Shown: piece by piece, positions 1-6,354 of the stretch | Layout of the letters: the number at the start of each line of letters is the position of its first letter | How positions within the stretch are numbered: position 1 is the stretch's first letter | Origin: an uncultured Blautia sp. | Lineage (GTDB): Bacteria; Bacillota; Clostridia; Lachnospirales; Lachnospiraceae | Assembly (NCBI GenBank): GCA_900547615.1 | Contig: URHH01000068.1 | Span: 1-12,668 of the forward strand | Reading direction: 5' to 3' | Length of the DNA: 12,668 nucleotides | The notes under the pieces: generated by a model | The model's input: the letters and a program-made list of their open reading frames with translations, nothing else | Databases searched by the model: none | What the model was told of the DNA's origin: nothing | Program-made: the position numbers and the translations under genes

Positions 1-381
1 TTTGCAGCCCTGACTTCCATTCTTGCAAAAGTAGGAATCGACGGAGTAAATTCAAATCTGGCGACTGCAATCCGCACAGTGGTAGTTCTTATTATGGCAT
101 GGGGGATTGTATTTCTCACAGGAGGACAAAGTGGTATATCGGCAATCAGCAAAAAAAGCTGGCTGTTTCTCATTTTGTCAGGACTGGCAACGGGCGCTTC
201 ATGGCTCTGTTATTACAAGGCCATACAGCTTGGAAGTGTGTCAAAGGTTGTGCCGATAGATAAATTAAGTGTTGTGATCACTCTGATCCTTGCCTTTGTT
301 TTTCTGCATGAGGAATTTACGGCAAAATCGGCAGTGGGAGCCGTACTGATCACAGCAGGAACCCTGCTCATGGTGCTGTAA
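1..381 (+). CDS. EamA/DMT-family small transporter, 5'-truncated
   Basis: The reading frame is open from the first base, so the gene starts outside the window; about 126 residues are visible. They form a single EamA (drug/metabolite transporter) unit with hydrophobic stretches such as VVVLIMAWGIVFL, WLFLILSGLATGASWLCYY, VVITLILAFVFL and AVGAVLITAGTLLMVL. The sequence ASWLCYYKAIQLGSVSKVVP followed by an acidic FLHEEF turn is typical of this family. Single-domain members are about 140 residues and work as dimers, so only roughly 10-15 N-terminal residues are probably missing. The internal ATG at 79 is not the start, because conserved sequence continues upstream of it. The substrate cannot be told from sequence. 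It ends only 7 bases before the first TetR operator-like repeat, but nothing shows it belongs to that regulon. Confidence 0.85.
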   Translation, partial: FAALTSILAKVGIDGVNSNLATAIRTVVVLIMAWGIVFLTGGQSGISAISKKSWLFLILSGLATGASWLCYYKAIQLGSVSKVVPIDKLSVVITLILAFVFLHEEFTAKSAVGAVLITAGTLLMVL

Positions 382-388
382 TAACGGA

Positions 389-407
389 TACATTCTTTTG
401 GTATGAA
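389..407. promoter_or_regulatory. putative TetR operator copy 1 (upstream of -35)
   Basis: The sequence TACATTCTTTTGGTATGAA is the first of three copies of a 19-bp semi-palindrome with TACAT and ATGTA arms. This copy departs from the palindrome only in its last arm (ATGAA). It lies just upstream of the -35 box of the repressor gene. Repeats of this kind, placed around a tetR promoter and before the target genes, are the usual layout of TetR-family operators; that the adjacent repressor binds here is inference. Confidence 0.7.
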
Positions 408-412
408 AAATC

Positions 413-441
413 TTGACAGACAGCATCAGGAAGAATATAAT
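413..441 (+). promoter_or_regulatory. consensus sigma-A promoter of the tetR gene
   Basis: A perfect -35 box TTGACA (413-418) and a perfect -10 box TATAAT (436-441) are separated by exactly 17 bases. Transcription would start near 448, inside operator copy 2. Operator-like repeats lie on both sides, so a bound repressor would block this otherwise very strong promoter. Confidence 0.88.
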
Positions 442-444
442 AAA

Positions 445-463
445 TACATACTAAAAGAATGTA
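445..463. promoter_or_regulatory. putative TetR operator copy 2 (start site)
   Basis: TACATACTAAAAGAATGTA is the reverse complement of the copy at 1199-1217 with one mismatch. It begins four bases after the -10 box and covers the predicted transcription start. Its centre is 56 bp from that of copy 1, and it is in the opposite orientation. This is the expected place for autorepression. Confidence 0.75.
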
Positions 464-476
464 AATGGAGGACGCT

Positions 477-1121
477 ATGGGACGAAACAAATACCCCGAA
501 GTAACCGTTGAAAAAATCCTGGACGTATGCCAGAGGCTTTTTCTGGAAAAGGGATACGACAATACCACGATTCAGGATATAGTAGACGAGCTGGGAGGAC
601 TTACAAAGGGCGCCGTGTACCATCATTTTAAATCAAAGGAAGAGATTATGGACGCCATTGGGGACAGGATGTTTTTTCAGAATAATCCATTTGAAAAGGT
701 AAAGAAGAGGACGGATTTAAACGGGCTTCAGAAAATAAAAGAGGTCATTTTGCTTCACCAGGCGGACGAGCAGAGTGTGGAGCTTACAAAACAGGCAATC
801 CCTCTTTTAAAAAATCCGCATGTTCTTGCGAGAATGATAGAGACAAACCGCCGCATTCTCTGTCCTTACTGGCAGGAGCTCATAGAGGAAGGACAAAGGG
901 ACGGCTCTGTCACAACAGAAAATGCCAAAGAGATGGCAGAACTTCTTGTATTGATGGACATATGGCTGATTCCCTCTGTTTTTCCGGCAGATGAAGAAGG
1001 AATGAAAAGAAGATACCTGTTTATATCTGAGATGTTTGCAAAAATGGGGCTTCCTGTTTACGATGGAGAAATTGGAGAAATGCTGGAAAAGCTTCCTTAT
1101 TTTAAAGAAGAAAACCAGTAA
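477..1121 (+). CDS. TetR/AcrR-family transcriptional repressor
   Basis: This 214-residue protein has an N-terminal TetR helix-turn-helix (about residues 10-57). The sequence TTIQDIVDELGGLTKGAVYHHFKSKEEI contains the diagnostic AVYHHF recognition-helix motif, and an all-helical ligand and dimer domain follows. I place the start at the ATG at 477, because GGAGG at 467-471 lies 5 bases before it. An ATG at 465 would lie upstream of and overlap that ribosome binding site. The gene is preceded by a consensus promoter flanked by 19-bp repeats, and the same repeat precedes the ABC exporter genes downstream. It therefore probably represses itself and the exporter and is released by an exported compound. 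The ligand is unknown. Confidence 0.93.
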   Translation: MGRNKYPEVTVEKILDVCQRLFLEKGYDNTTIQDIVDELGGLTKGAVYHHFKSKEEIMDAIGDRMFFQNNPFEKVKKRTDLNGLQKIKEVILLHQADEQSVELTKQAIPLLKNPHVLARMIETNRRILCPYWQELIEEGQRDGSVTTENAKEMAELLVLMDIWLIPSVFPADEEGMKRRYLFISEMFAKMGLPVYDGEIGEMLEKLPYFKEENQ

Positions 1122-1164
1122 AATAATGTTGAGAAATGTGCTTCGCGAAAGCAGATGAAAATTT

Positions 1165-1194
1165 CTGATATGTGTGCGGCACATTTTTTATACA
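1165..1194 (+). promoter_or_regulatory. possible promoter of the ABC exporter operon
   Basis: CTGATA (1165-1170) and TATACA (1189-1194), separated by 18 bases, are weak -35/-10 candidates. They place the start of transcription at the operator copy beginning at 1199. The match to consensus is poor; the main support is the position just upstream of the operator. Confidence 0.35.
1170..1189 (+). terminator. weak stem-loop with T run after tetR
   Basis: ATGTG (1170-1174) and CACAT (1180-1184) can pair around a 5-base loop, followed by a run of six T. The stem is short and AT-rich, so this is a weak intrinsic terminator at best. It would separate tetR transcription from the exporter, which has its own operator. 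Confidence 0.4.
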
Positions 1195-1198
1195 GAAA

Positions 1199-1217
1199 TA
1201 CATTCTTTTGGTATGTA
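1199..1217. promoter_or_regulatory. putative TetR operator copy 3 (exporter operon)
   Basis: TACATTCTTTTGGTATGTA is the most symmetric copy, with intact TACAT and ATGTA arms and a C/G pair matching inside. It is identical to copy 1 except for the last T. It ends 10 bases before the ribosome binding site of the ATPase gene, so a bound repressor would block transcription of the exporter. Confidence 0.75.
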
Positions 1218-1240
1218 AATGAGAGATAAGGAGGGTATTT

Positions 1241-2188
1241 ATGAAACGCGAAGAATCGGCAATTCAGGTATCATGTCTGAAAAAAAGCTACCAGACGCAT
1301 GAGGTTTTAAAAAATGTCACATTTTCTGTTCCCGGGGGAAGTATTTATGCTCTTTTGGGCTCAAACGGGGCAGGAAAAACAACGACGGTCCGGATTTTGA
1401 CAACGCAGATTCCGGCAGACGGGGGAAGCGTCAAAATAAAAGGGAAAGATACGGAACGAGAAATAGAAGAAATACGAAAAATCATAAGTCTTACCGGGCA
1501 GTTTTCTGCTCTGGACGAAGCGCTTACAGGAAGAGAAAATCTTGTGATCATGGGACGGATGCGTCATATCCTGGAGCCGGAAAAAAGAGCGGAGGAGCTT
1601 TTGGAATATTTTTCTCTTTCCTCTGTTAAAAATCAAAAAGCAGCTTCTTATTCCGGGGGAATGAAGCGGAAGCTGGATATTGCCATGAGCCTTGTAGGAA
1701 ATCCGGAGGTGCTTTTTCTCGATGAACCTACAACAGGACTTGACCCGCAAAGCAGGAGAGGTATGTGGGAGATGATTAAAAAGCTGAAAGATTCCGGAAC
1801 TACGATTTTTCTTACGACACAGTATCTGGAAGAGGCGGAAGAGCTTGCAGACAGGATCGGGATACTGGATCAGGGGCGCATCGTCGCGGAGGGAACTTCG
1901 AAGGAGTTAAAAGCTCTCCTTCCTCACAGCTGTGTGGAGTTCTGTTTCGAGAAAAAAGATTATATGAGAGGAAGAGCTCTGCTTGCAGAGTTTAAAACAG
2001 AGGAGTTCAAAGAAAAGTGTGCAGTCAGAGTTTATACAGATGGAAGGGCAGATACGGTGGGGGAAATATTTCGCGTTTTTCAGGAAGAAAAGATTGGAAT
2101 CAGAGAATTTGAAACTTTTACGCCAAAGCTTGAAGATGTATTTTTATCATTAGTAGAAGAAGGAGGAAAAATATGGAGACAGGAGTAA
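1241..2188 (+). CDS. ABC exporter ATP-binding protein (DrrA-type)
   Basis: This 315-residue nucleotide-binding subunit energises export through the membrane protein encoded next. Visible motifs are Walker A GSNGAGKTTT (40-49), Q-loop Gln87, signature YSGGMKRKLDIA (137-148), Walker B VLFLDEP (157-163, catalytic Glu162) and D-loop GLDP. The switch position reads LTTQYLEEAEELADR with Gln194 in place of the usual His; this is known in the DrrA drug-resistance ATPase subfamily and so does not mean inactivity. A C-terminal extension of about 100 residues is also DrrA-like. The start is supported by AAGGAGGG at 1228-1235. The last 16 bases overlap the permease gene, indicating translational coupling. 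The TetR gene and shared operator suggest inducible efflux of a drug-like or antimicrobial compound. Confidence 0.95.
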   Translation: MKREESAIQVSCLKKSYQTHEVLKNVTFSVPGGSIYALLGSNGAGKTTTVRILTTQIPADGGSVKIKGKDTEREIEEIRKIISLTGQFSALDEALTGRENLVIMGRMRHILEPEKRAEELLEYFSLSSVKNQKAASYSGGMKRKLDIAMSLVGNPEVLFLDEPTTGLDPQSRRGMWEMIKKLKDSGTTIFLTTQYLEEAEELADRIGILDQGRIVAEGTSKELKALLPHSCVEFCFEKKDYMRGRALLAEFKTEEFKEKCAVRVYTDGRADTVGEIFRVFQEEKIGIREFETFTPKLEDVFLSLVEEGGKIWRQE

Positions 2189-2952
2189 AAAAATACTGGG
2201 ATACAGCTACGATGGCAAAGAGATGCGTTCTTCTTTCTGCCAGAAATCCGGATACTCTTCTCACAAGCGTGATCATGCCGGTTATGATGATGGTTCTTTT
2301 TGTCGCTCTGTTTGGAAAATTAATCCATGTGGAAAATATGTCTTATGTAGATTATATTATTCCCGGTGTTCTTATGCAGTGCGTTGGACAGTGCTCTTCA
2401 GTGACTGCCATTATGGTCAACAGAGATGTGACAGGCGGTATGGCAAAGCGCTTTTCTGTTCTTCCGGTAAAGACATCGTCTGTTTTATGGGGATATGTGG
2501 TCGAGGCATTTTTCAGAAATATGCTGACTGCTCTGGTAGTGCTTACGGTTTCTCTGCTTTTTAGATTCTCTCCAAAAGCCTTGCCGGGAGACTGGTGTGT
2601 AATTCTTCTGCTTCTTTCCGGCGTTATTTTCGCGTTTTCCTGGATTGCTGTTTTTGTGGGAATCAAAGCGGGAAGCCCGGAAGGGGCGAGCAGTTTTCTT
2701 ACACTTGTAATTGTGCTTCCGTATTTAAGCTCCGGGTTTGTACCTGTGGAGGCAATGCCAAAGGCACTTGCACTTTTTGCAGAGCATCAGCCTATGACGC
2801 CTGTGATCAATACTGTGCGGGGAGCGCTTCTCGGAAATACATGGGAGATAAGAGATTTTGCAGCGGCACTTCTCTGGTGTGCGGGATTTTGCCTGGTATT
2901 TTACGGAATGTCTGTAAAAGGATTAAAAAGGAAAAATCAGATGCCGGGGTGA
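2173..2952 (+). CDS. ABC-2 family exporter permease (DrrB-type)
   Basis: This 259-residue integral membrane protein is the likely partner of the preceding ATPase. It has about six hydrophobic segments: around residues 28-48 (TLLTSVIMPVMMMVLFVALF), 60-85, 105-132, 141-167, 176-192 and 229-250. A cytoplasmic N-terminus carries the family-typical RNPDTLLTSVIMPVMMM stretch. The central YIIPGVLMQ and the C-terminal SSGFVPVEAMP segment are typical of ABC-2 export permeases of daunorubicin/multidrug type. AGGAGG at 2161-2166 lies inside the end of the ATPase gene, 6 bases before the start. One NBD plus one TMD suggests a 2+2 complex. The substrate is not predictable. Confidence 0.93.
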   Translation: METGVKKYWDTATMAKRCVLLSARNPDTLLTSVIMPVMMMVLFVALFGKLIHVENMSYVDYIIPGVLMQCVGQCSSVTAIMVNRDVTGGMAKRFSVLPVKTSSVLWGYVVEAFFRNMLTALVVLTVSLLFRFSPKALPGDWCVILLLLSGVIFAFSWIAVFVGIKAGSPEGASSFLTLVIVLPYLSSGFVPVEAMPKALALFAEHQPMTPVINTVRGALLGNTWEIRDFAAALLWCAGFCLVFYGMSVKGLKRKNQMPG

Positions 2953-2980
2953 GAGCAGATAAAATAAAATGGTATTTCAG

Positions 2981-3009
2981 TTGAAAGAAAGGCGCGATGG
3001 TTCTATAAT
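2981..3009 (+). promoter_or_regulatory. sigma-A promoter of the EFR1 ferredoxin gene
   Basis: TTGAAA (2981-2986), a 17-base spacer and a perfect TATAAT (3004-3009) give transcription from about 3016. This lies downstream of an in-frame ATG at 2969, which rules that ATG out as the start on this transcript and supports the ATG at 3047. No copy of the TetR operator-like repeat occurs here, so this gene is probably controlled separately from the exporter. Confidence 0.82.
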
Positions 3010-3046
3010 AAAAAGGACAGGGGATTCAAATAAAAGGAGAATAAAA

Positions 3047-3799
3047 ATGAGTACATATTCTGTTTATTTCAGCCCTACAAAGGGTACAAAAAAAGTAACA
3101 AATTTTCTTGCAGAGGAAATGGGCACATTCGAAGAAATCGACCTGTGCCGCCCGGTATCAGAAAAGAGAAGTTTTTCAAAGGAAGACATATGTTTTGTAG
3201 GAGTCCCTTCTTATGGCGGAAGAGTGCCGGAAATTGCACTGGAGCGCATGGCAAATTTCCAGGGGAACGGAGCGCAGGCAGTTCCTGTTATCGTGTATGG
3301 AAACAGGGCATATGAAGATACGATGGTGGAACTCTGCGATTCTTTGAAAGAAAGGGGATTTTTCTGTACGGCAGCCGTATCTGCTGTTGCGGAGCATTCC
3401 ATTATGCGCCAGTTTGCTTCCGGAAGACCGGACGAAGAAGATTTAAAAGAACTCTCCGGTTTTCGAAAGAAAATCAGAGAGAAACTGGAAAACCGCACAG
3501 AAGAGGAAATTTCTGTGCCCGGAAACCGTCCCTATAAGGAATTTAAAGTTGTTCCGATGGTTCCGGAAACAACAGGAATCTGCAATGACTGTGGTCTTTG
3601 TGTGAAATCCTGTCCTGTATGCGCCATATCTTCCGGAAGACCGGGAGAGACTGATGTAGAATCCTGCATTTCCTGTATGCGCTGCATTCAGATCTGCCCG
3701 AGCCATGCAAGAAGCCTGAATCCGGAAATGCTTTCCGCTCTTTCAGAAAAAATGGCGCCTCTTTTTAAAGAGAGAAAGAAAAATGAGTTGTTTCTCTAA
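3047..3799 (+). CDS. EFR1-type flavodoxin-ferredoxin fusion protein
   Basis: This 250-residue cytosolic redox protein is of the EFR1 type. The N-terminal flavodoxin-like part (about 1-150) begins YSVYFSPTKGTKKV, matching the phosphate-binding loop that holds FMN. VGVPSYGGRVP and VIVYGNRAYED fit the other flavin-contacting loops. The C-terminus carries two [4Fe-4S] motifs, C179-C182-C185-C189-Pro and C207-C210-C213-C217-Pro. Such proteins move electrons between a flavin and iron-sulfur clusters, but partners are unknown. The start at 3047 is supported by AAGGAGA (3034-3040) and by a promoter located after the more upstream ATG at 2969. It lies about 95 bases after the exporter permease with its own promoter, so a shared function with the exporter is not shown. 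Confidence 0.9.
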   Translation: MSTYSVYFSPTKGTKKVTNFLAEEMGTFEEIDLCRPVSEKRSFSKEDICFVGVPSYGGRVPEIALERMANFQGNGAQAVPVIVYGNRAYEDTMVELCDSLKERGFFCTAAVSAVAEHSIMRQFASGRPDEEDLKELSGFRKKIREKLENRTEEEISVPGNRPYKEFKVVPMVPETTGICNDCGLCVKSCPVCAISSGRPGETDVESCISCMRCIQICPSHARSLNPEMLSALSEKMAPLFKERKKNELFL

Positions 3800-3848
3800 A
3801 CAGCAGAATAATCTCTGACGGAGAGAAACGACTTAAGTGCGAAGTGCA

Positions 3849-3886
3849 AAAATGCTGCAGACTTTCAAAAAGGTCTGCAGCATTTT
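3849..3886. terminator. bidirectional terminator between EFR1 and DUF362 genes
   Basis: AAAATGCTGCAGAC (3849-3862) pairs perfectly with GTCTGCAGCATTTT (3873-3886) around a 10-base loop. The T run on one side and the A run on the other let it end transcription from both convergent genes. A separate perfect 8-bp inverted repeat, GTTTCTCT (3790-3797) with AGAGAAAC (3822-3829), overlaps the EFR1 stop but has no T run. Confidence 0.9.
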
Positions 3887-3915
3887 GCCATATATGTATA
3901 TGTATGAAGAAGGAA

Positions 3916-5025
3916 TTATTTTACTTCAATGAGTTCGTAATCGCTTGTTCCGATTCCAAGTTTTTCTGCGTGTTCTATGCAGCTTTTCCAGTTTGTGGAC
4001 GGAGAGACAGCGCCGAAATGATCGTGTCCTTCGTGGTCGGATTCGCCAAGAAGAGAATTTTTGATCACAGGCTGTGCATTTACCGCATCTGCACATGCAG
4101 TATCGAGAGCCACCGGGTCGAAGGAGGCGAAGAAGCCTACGTCCGGAACAATGGCAGCGTCATTTTCTGCGTGGCAGTCGCAGTATGGGGAAACATCGAT
4201 CACAAGGCTGATATGGAAGTTTGGACGTCCGTCGATAACAGCTTTTGTATATTCTGCGATTTTGCAGTTTAAGATGTCGTTGGATTCATCGGAAGCGGAG
4301 AGAACCGCATCTTTTGGACAGACACCGATACATCTTCCGCAGCCGACGCATTTGTCGTGGTCGATGACGCCTTTTCCATTTTCAAAAGACGGGGCGTCGT
4401 GGGCGCAGATTTTTGCACATCGTTTACAGCCGATACACAGATCCTGATCGATATGCGGTTTTCCTGCACTGTGCATTTCCATTTTTCCAGCGCGTGAGCC
4501 GCAGCCCATACCGATATTTTTTAAAGCGCCGCCAAAGCCGGTTGCCTCATGACCTTTAAAATGAGAAAGGGAGATAAAGACATCGGCGTCCATAATGGCT
4601 CTTCCGATTTTTGCCTCTTTTACATACTCGCCGCCCTCTACAGGAACGTATTCCTCATCGGTTCCTTTTAAGCCGTCTGCAATTAAAACGTGGCAACCTG
4701 TTGTCAAAGGAGAAAAGCCGTTTGTATAAGCAGTATCCAGATGATCCAGAGCATTTTTTCTGCCGCCGACATAAAGCGTATTGCAGTCTGTGAGAAATGG
4801 TTTGCCCCCAAGTTCTTTTACAATATCCGCTACTGCTTTTGCGTAATTTGGACGAAGAAAGGCAAGATTTCCAGGTTCCCCAAAATGGATTTTAATGGCA
4901 GTATATTTTCCCTCGAAATCAATATTTTCGATACCAGCAGCTTTAATGAGACGTTTCAGTTTATCGAGAAGTCCATTATTGAAACCGGTACGCAGATTTG
5001 TGTAATAAACTTTAGATTTTTCCAT
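3916..5025 (-). CDS. DUF362 domain protein with two [4Fe-4S] motifs
   Basis: This 369-residue protein has the DUF362 architecture. The N-terminal half contains AIKIHFGEPGNLAFLRPNY, FLTDCNTLYVGGRKNALDH and ISLSHFKGHEATGFGGALKN. A two-cluster ferredoxin module is inserted in the middle, and the C-terminal part contains DVSPYCDCHAENDAAIVPDVG and FFASFDPVALDTACADAV. Cluster cysteines are C197-C200-C203-C207 (followed by Ala rather than the usual Pro) and C226-C229-C232-C236-Pro. No signal peptide or membrane segment is seen, so it should be cytosolic. The biochemical role of DUF362 proteins is not established; a redox role is inferred from the clusters. AGGAGG (5034-5039 on the complement) and the conserved N-terminus support the start. 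It is convergent with the EFR1 gene and divergent from larE. Confidence 0.92.
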   Translation of the reverse strand: MEKSKVYYTNLRTGFNNGLLDKLKRLIKAAGIENIDFEGKYTAIKIHFGEPGNLAFLRPNYAKAVADIVKELGGKPFLTDCNTLYVGGRKNALDHLDTAYTNGFSPLTTGCHVLIADGLKGTDEEYVPVEGGEYVKEAKIGRAIMDADVFISLSHFKGHEATGFGGALKNIGMGCGSRAGKMEMHSAGKPHIDQDLCIGCKRCAKICAHDAPSFENGKGVIDHDKCVGCGRCIGVCPKDAVLSASDESNDILNCKIAEYTKAVIDGRPNFHISLVIDVSPYCDCHAENDAAIVPDVGFFASFDPVALDTACADAVNAQPVIKNSLLGESDHEGHDHFGAVSPSTNWKSCIEHAEKLGIGTSDYELIEVK

Positions 5026-5054
5026 AAATCAGACCTCCTAAATATCATGTCATA

Positions 5055-5083
5055 ATCATACTCTATTTTAGTGGAATTAGCAA
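5055..5083 (-). promoter_or_regulatory. probable promoter of the DUF362 gene
   Basis: On the minus strand TTGCTA (complement of 5078-5083), a 17-base spacer and TATGAT (complement of 5055-5060) form a reasonable sigma-A promoter. It would leave a leader of roughly 25 bases that contains the AGGAGG site. Confidence 0.55.
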
Positions 5084-5091
5084 GAAACATA

Positions 5092-5100
5092 TGGTAAAAT
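5092..5100 (+). promoter_or_regulatory. possible extended -10 promoter of larE
   Basis: TGGTAAAAT has the TGn extension directly before a TAAAAT -10 hexamer. No good -35 box is visible 17-18 bases upstream, which an extended -10 promoter can tolerate. The site is next to the divergent DUF362 promoter. Confidence 0.4.
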
Positions 5101-5145
5101 AGTGCCGTTCACAGCAACAAAAAATCACAGGAAAGGACCTGTAAA

Positions 5146-5943
5146 ATGAATAAAAAAGAGAGGTTAAAAGCAAAAATAGAAGAGTTTGCAAAAGAGGATA
5201 TGTGCGTGGCGTTTTCTGGCGGCGTGGATTCCGGTCTTCTTCTTAAAATGGCGTGTGAGGCCTCCTCCCATACAGGAAAAAAGGTATACGCAGTTACGAT
5301 GGATACGGTTCTTCACCCGCAGGCAGATATAGAGGCAGCCAAAGCAGTTGCGAAAGAGACAGGGGCAGAGCATATCGTGATTCATATAAATGAGCTGACT
5401 GACGCCGGAATAAAAAATAATCCAAGAGAAAGATGTTATCTCTGTAAAAAAGCGCTGTACACGAAAATGAAAGAGCTTGCCCGTGAGAAAAATATTTCTG
5501 TTTTAATAGATGGAACAAATGAAGACGACCTTCATGTATACCGTCCGGGGCTGAAAGCTGTGCGTGAGTTGGGAGTACATACGCCCCTTGCAGACTGTAA
5601 AATGACGAAAAAAGAGGTGCGGGAGCTTGCTGGAGAATACGGGATTTCTGTGGCAGAGCGCCCTTCTTCTCCCTGTCTTACCACACGCCTTCCTTACGGG
5701 GCAGAAATTGACCTTACTCTTCTGGAGAAGGTTGACAGAGGAGAAGAGTATTTAAGAAGTCTTGGATTTGGAGACGTGCGACTTCGCGTTCACGGCACAA
5801 TCCTCCGCCTGGAGATCGATCCGGAGGATTTTCCCCGTATATTAGAAAAAAGAGAGGAGATTCTTCTTAATTTAAAGGAAGTGGGTTGTCCGTATATCAC
5901 GCTTGATATAGAAGGATTTCGAAGCGGGAGCATGGATATATAA
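5146..5943 (+). CDS. larE: ATP-dependent sacrificial sulfur transferase LarE
   Basis: LarE converts the carboxylates of pyridinium biscarboxylate mononucleotide to thiocarboxylates during synthesis of the nickel-pincer cofactor of lactate racemase-type enzymes. In the best-studied enzyme a cysteine of the protein itself gives up its sulfur. The 265-residue length fits the family. Visible features are the PP-loop ATP-binding motif AFSGGVDSGLLLK (22-34), the RCYLCKKALY motif (Cys97, Cys100), GTNEDDLHVYRPGLKA, and RPSSPCLTTRLPYG with Cys177 at the position expected for the sacrificial cysteine. The ribosome binding site is the AAGGA at 5133-5137. larB, larC and larA are not in the window, so the substrate pathway must be encoded elsewhere or this copy has another use. 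LarE belongs to the wider N-type ATP-pyrophosphatase superfamily, so a related sulfur-transfer role cannot be excluded. Confidence 0.88.
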   Translation: MNKKERLKAKIEEFAKEDMCVAFSGGVDSGLLLKMACEASSHTGKKVYAVTMDTVLHPQADIEAAKAVAKETGAEHIVIHINELTDAGIKNNPRERCYLCKKALYTKMKELAREKNISVLIDGTNEDDLHVYRPGLKAVRELGVHTPLADCKMTKKEVRELAGEYGISVAERPSSPCLTTRLPYGAEIDLTLLEKVDRGEEYLRSLGFGDVRLRVHGTILRLEIDPEDFPRILEKREEILLNLKEVGCPYITLDIEGFRSGSMDI

Positions 5944-5981
5944 AGAAACGTATCTAAAAAACATTTGTCAAGAAAAAACAC

Positions 5982-6010
5982 TTGACACCGCGCCGCAAAT
6001 ACGATATGAT
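5982..6010 (+). promoter_or_regulatory. sigma-A promoter of the ylxM-ffh operon
   Basis: A perfect -35 TTGACA (5982-5987), a 17-base spacer and TATGAT (6005-6010) lie directly before ylxM, giving a leader of only about 10 bases. The -35 box is the right arm of a 7-bp inverted repeat, TGTCAAG (5966-5972) and CTTGACA (5981-5987). No terminator for larE is visible, so some read-through into this operon is possible. Confidence 0.88.
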
Positions 6011-6027
6011 ACCAAAGGTGATTACAA

Positions 6028-6351
6028 ATGGAAAAGTTTGTAGAGCAAACATTATTGTATGATTTTTATGGAGAGCTTCTTACCAAGCGGCAGCAGGAGG
6101 TTTATGAAAATGTTGTCCTTGAGGATTATTCTCTCAGTGAAGTTGCAGAAGATCTGGGGATCAGCCGTCAGGGGGTCCACGATATGATCAAGAGGTGCAA
6201 CCGTACACTGGAAGGCTATGAGGCGAAGCTTCACCTGGTAGACAAGTTTCTGCAGATACGGGGACAGGTACAGAAGATCCACCAGCTTGCAGAACAGTAT
6301 AAAGCCGAAGACATAGCGGCGATTTCCAATGTGATATTAGAGGAGTTATAG
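6028..6351 (+). CDS. ylxM: YlxM family DNA-binding/SRP-associated protein
   Basis: This 107-residue protein has the UPF0122/YlxM architecture. A sigma-70 region-4-like helix-turn-helix runs from about residue 18 to 57 (LTKRQQEVYENVVLEDYSLSEVAEDLGISRQGVHDMIKR), followed by a helical tail. YlxM is nearly always encoded directly upstream of ffh in Firmicutes and has been reported to influence the signal recognition particle GTPase cycle in streptococci; DNA binding is predicted from the fold. The start uses AAAGGTG (6014-6020), and the stop lies 3 bases before the ffh start, so the two are translationally coupled. Confidence 0.92.
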   Translation: MEKFVEQTLLYDFYGELLTKRQQEVYENVVLEDYSLSEVAEDLGISRQGVHDMIKRCNRTLEGYEAKLHLVDKFLQIRGQVQKIHQLAEQYKAEDIAAISNVILEEL

Positions 6352-6354
6352 CAG

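Noticed and set aside
465..476. Alternative tetR start at the ATG at 465
   Set aside because: GGAGG at 467-471 overlaps this ATG and is correctly spaced for the ATG at 477; the first site also lies directly against the operator.
1125..1166. AGAAAT/ATTTCT inverted repeat and TTCGCGAA palindrome after tetR
   Set aside because: The arms are short and AT-rich with no T run, and neither resembles the 19-bp operator; likely chance in an AT-rich gap.
3844..4272. 142-codon plus-strand frame after the EFR1 gene
   Set aside because: It begins inside the bidirectional terminator and continues antisense to the DUF362 gene; the product has no recognisable features.
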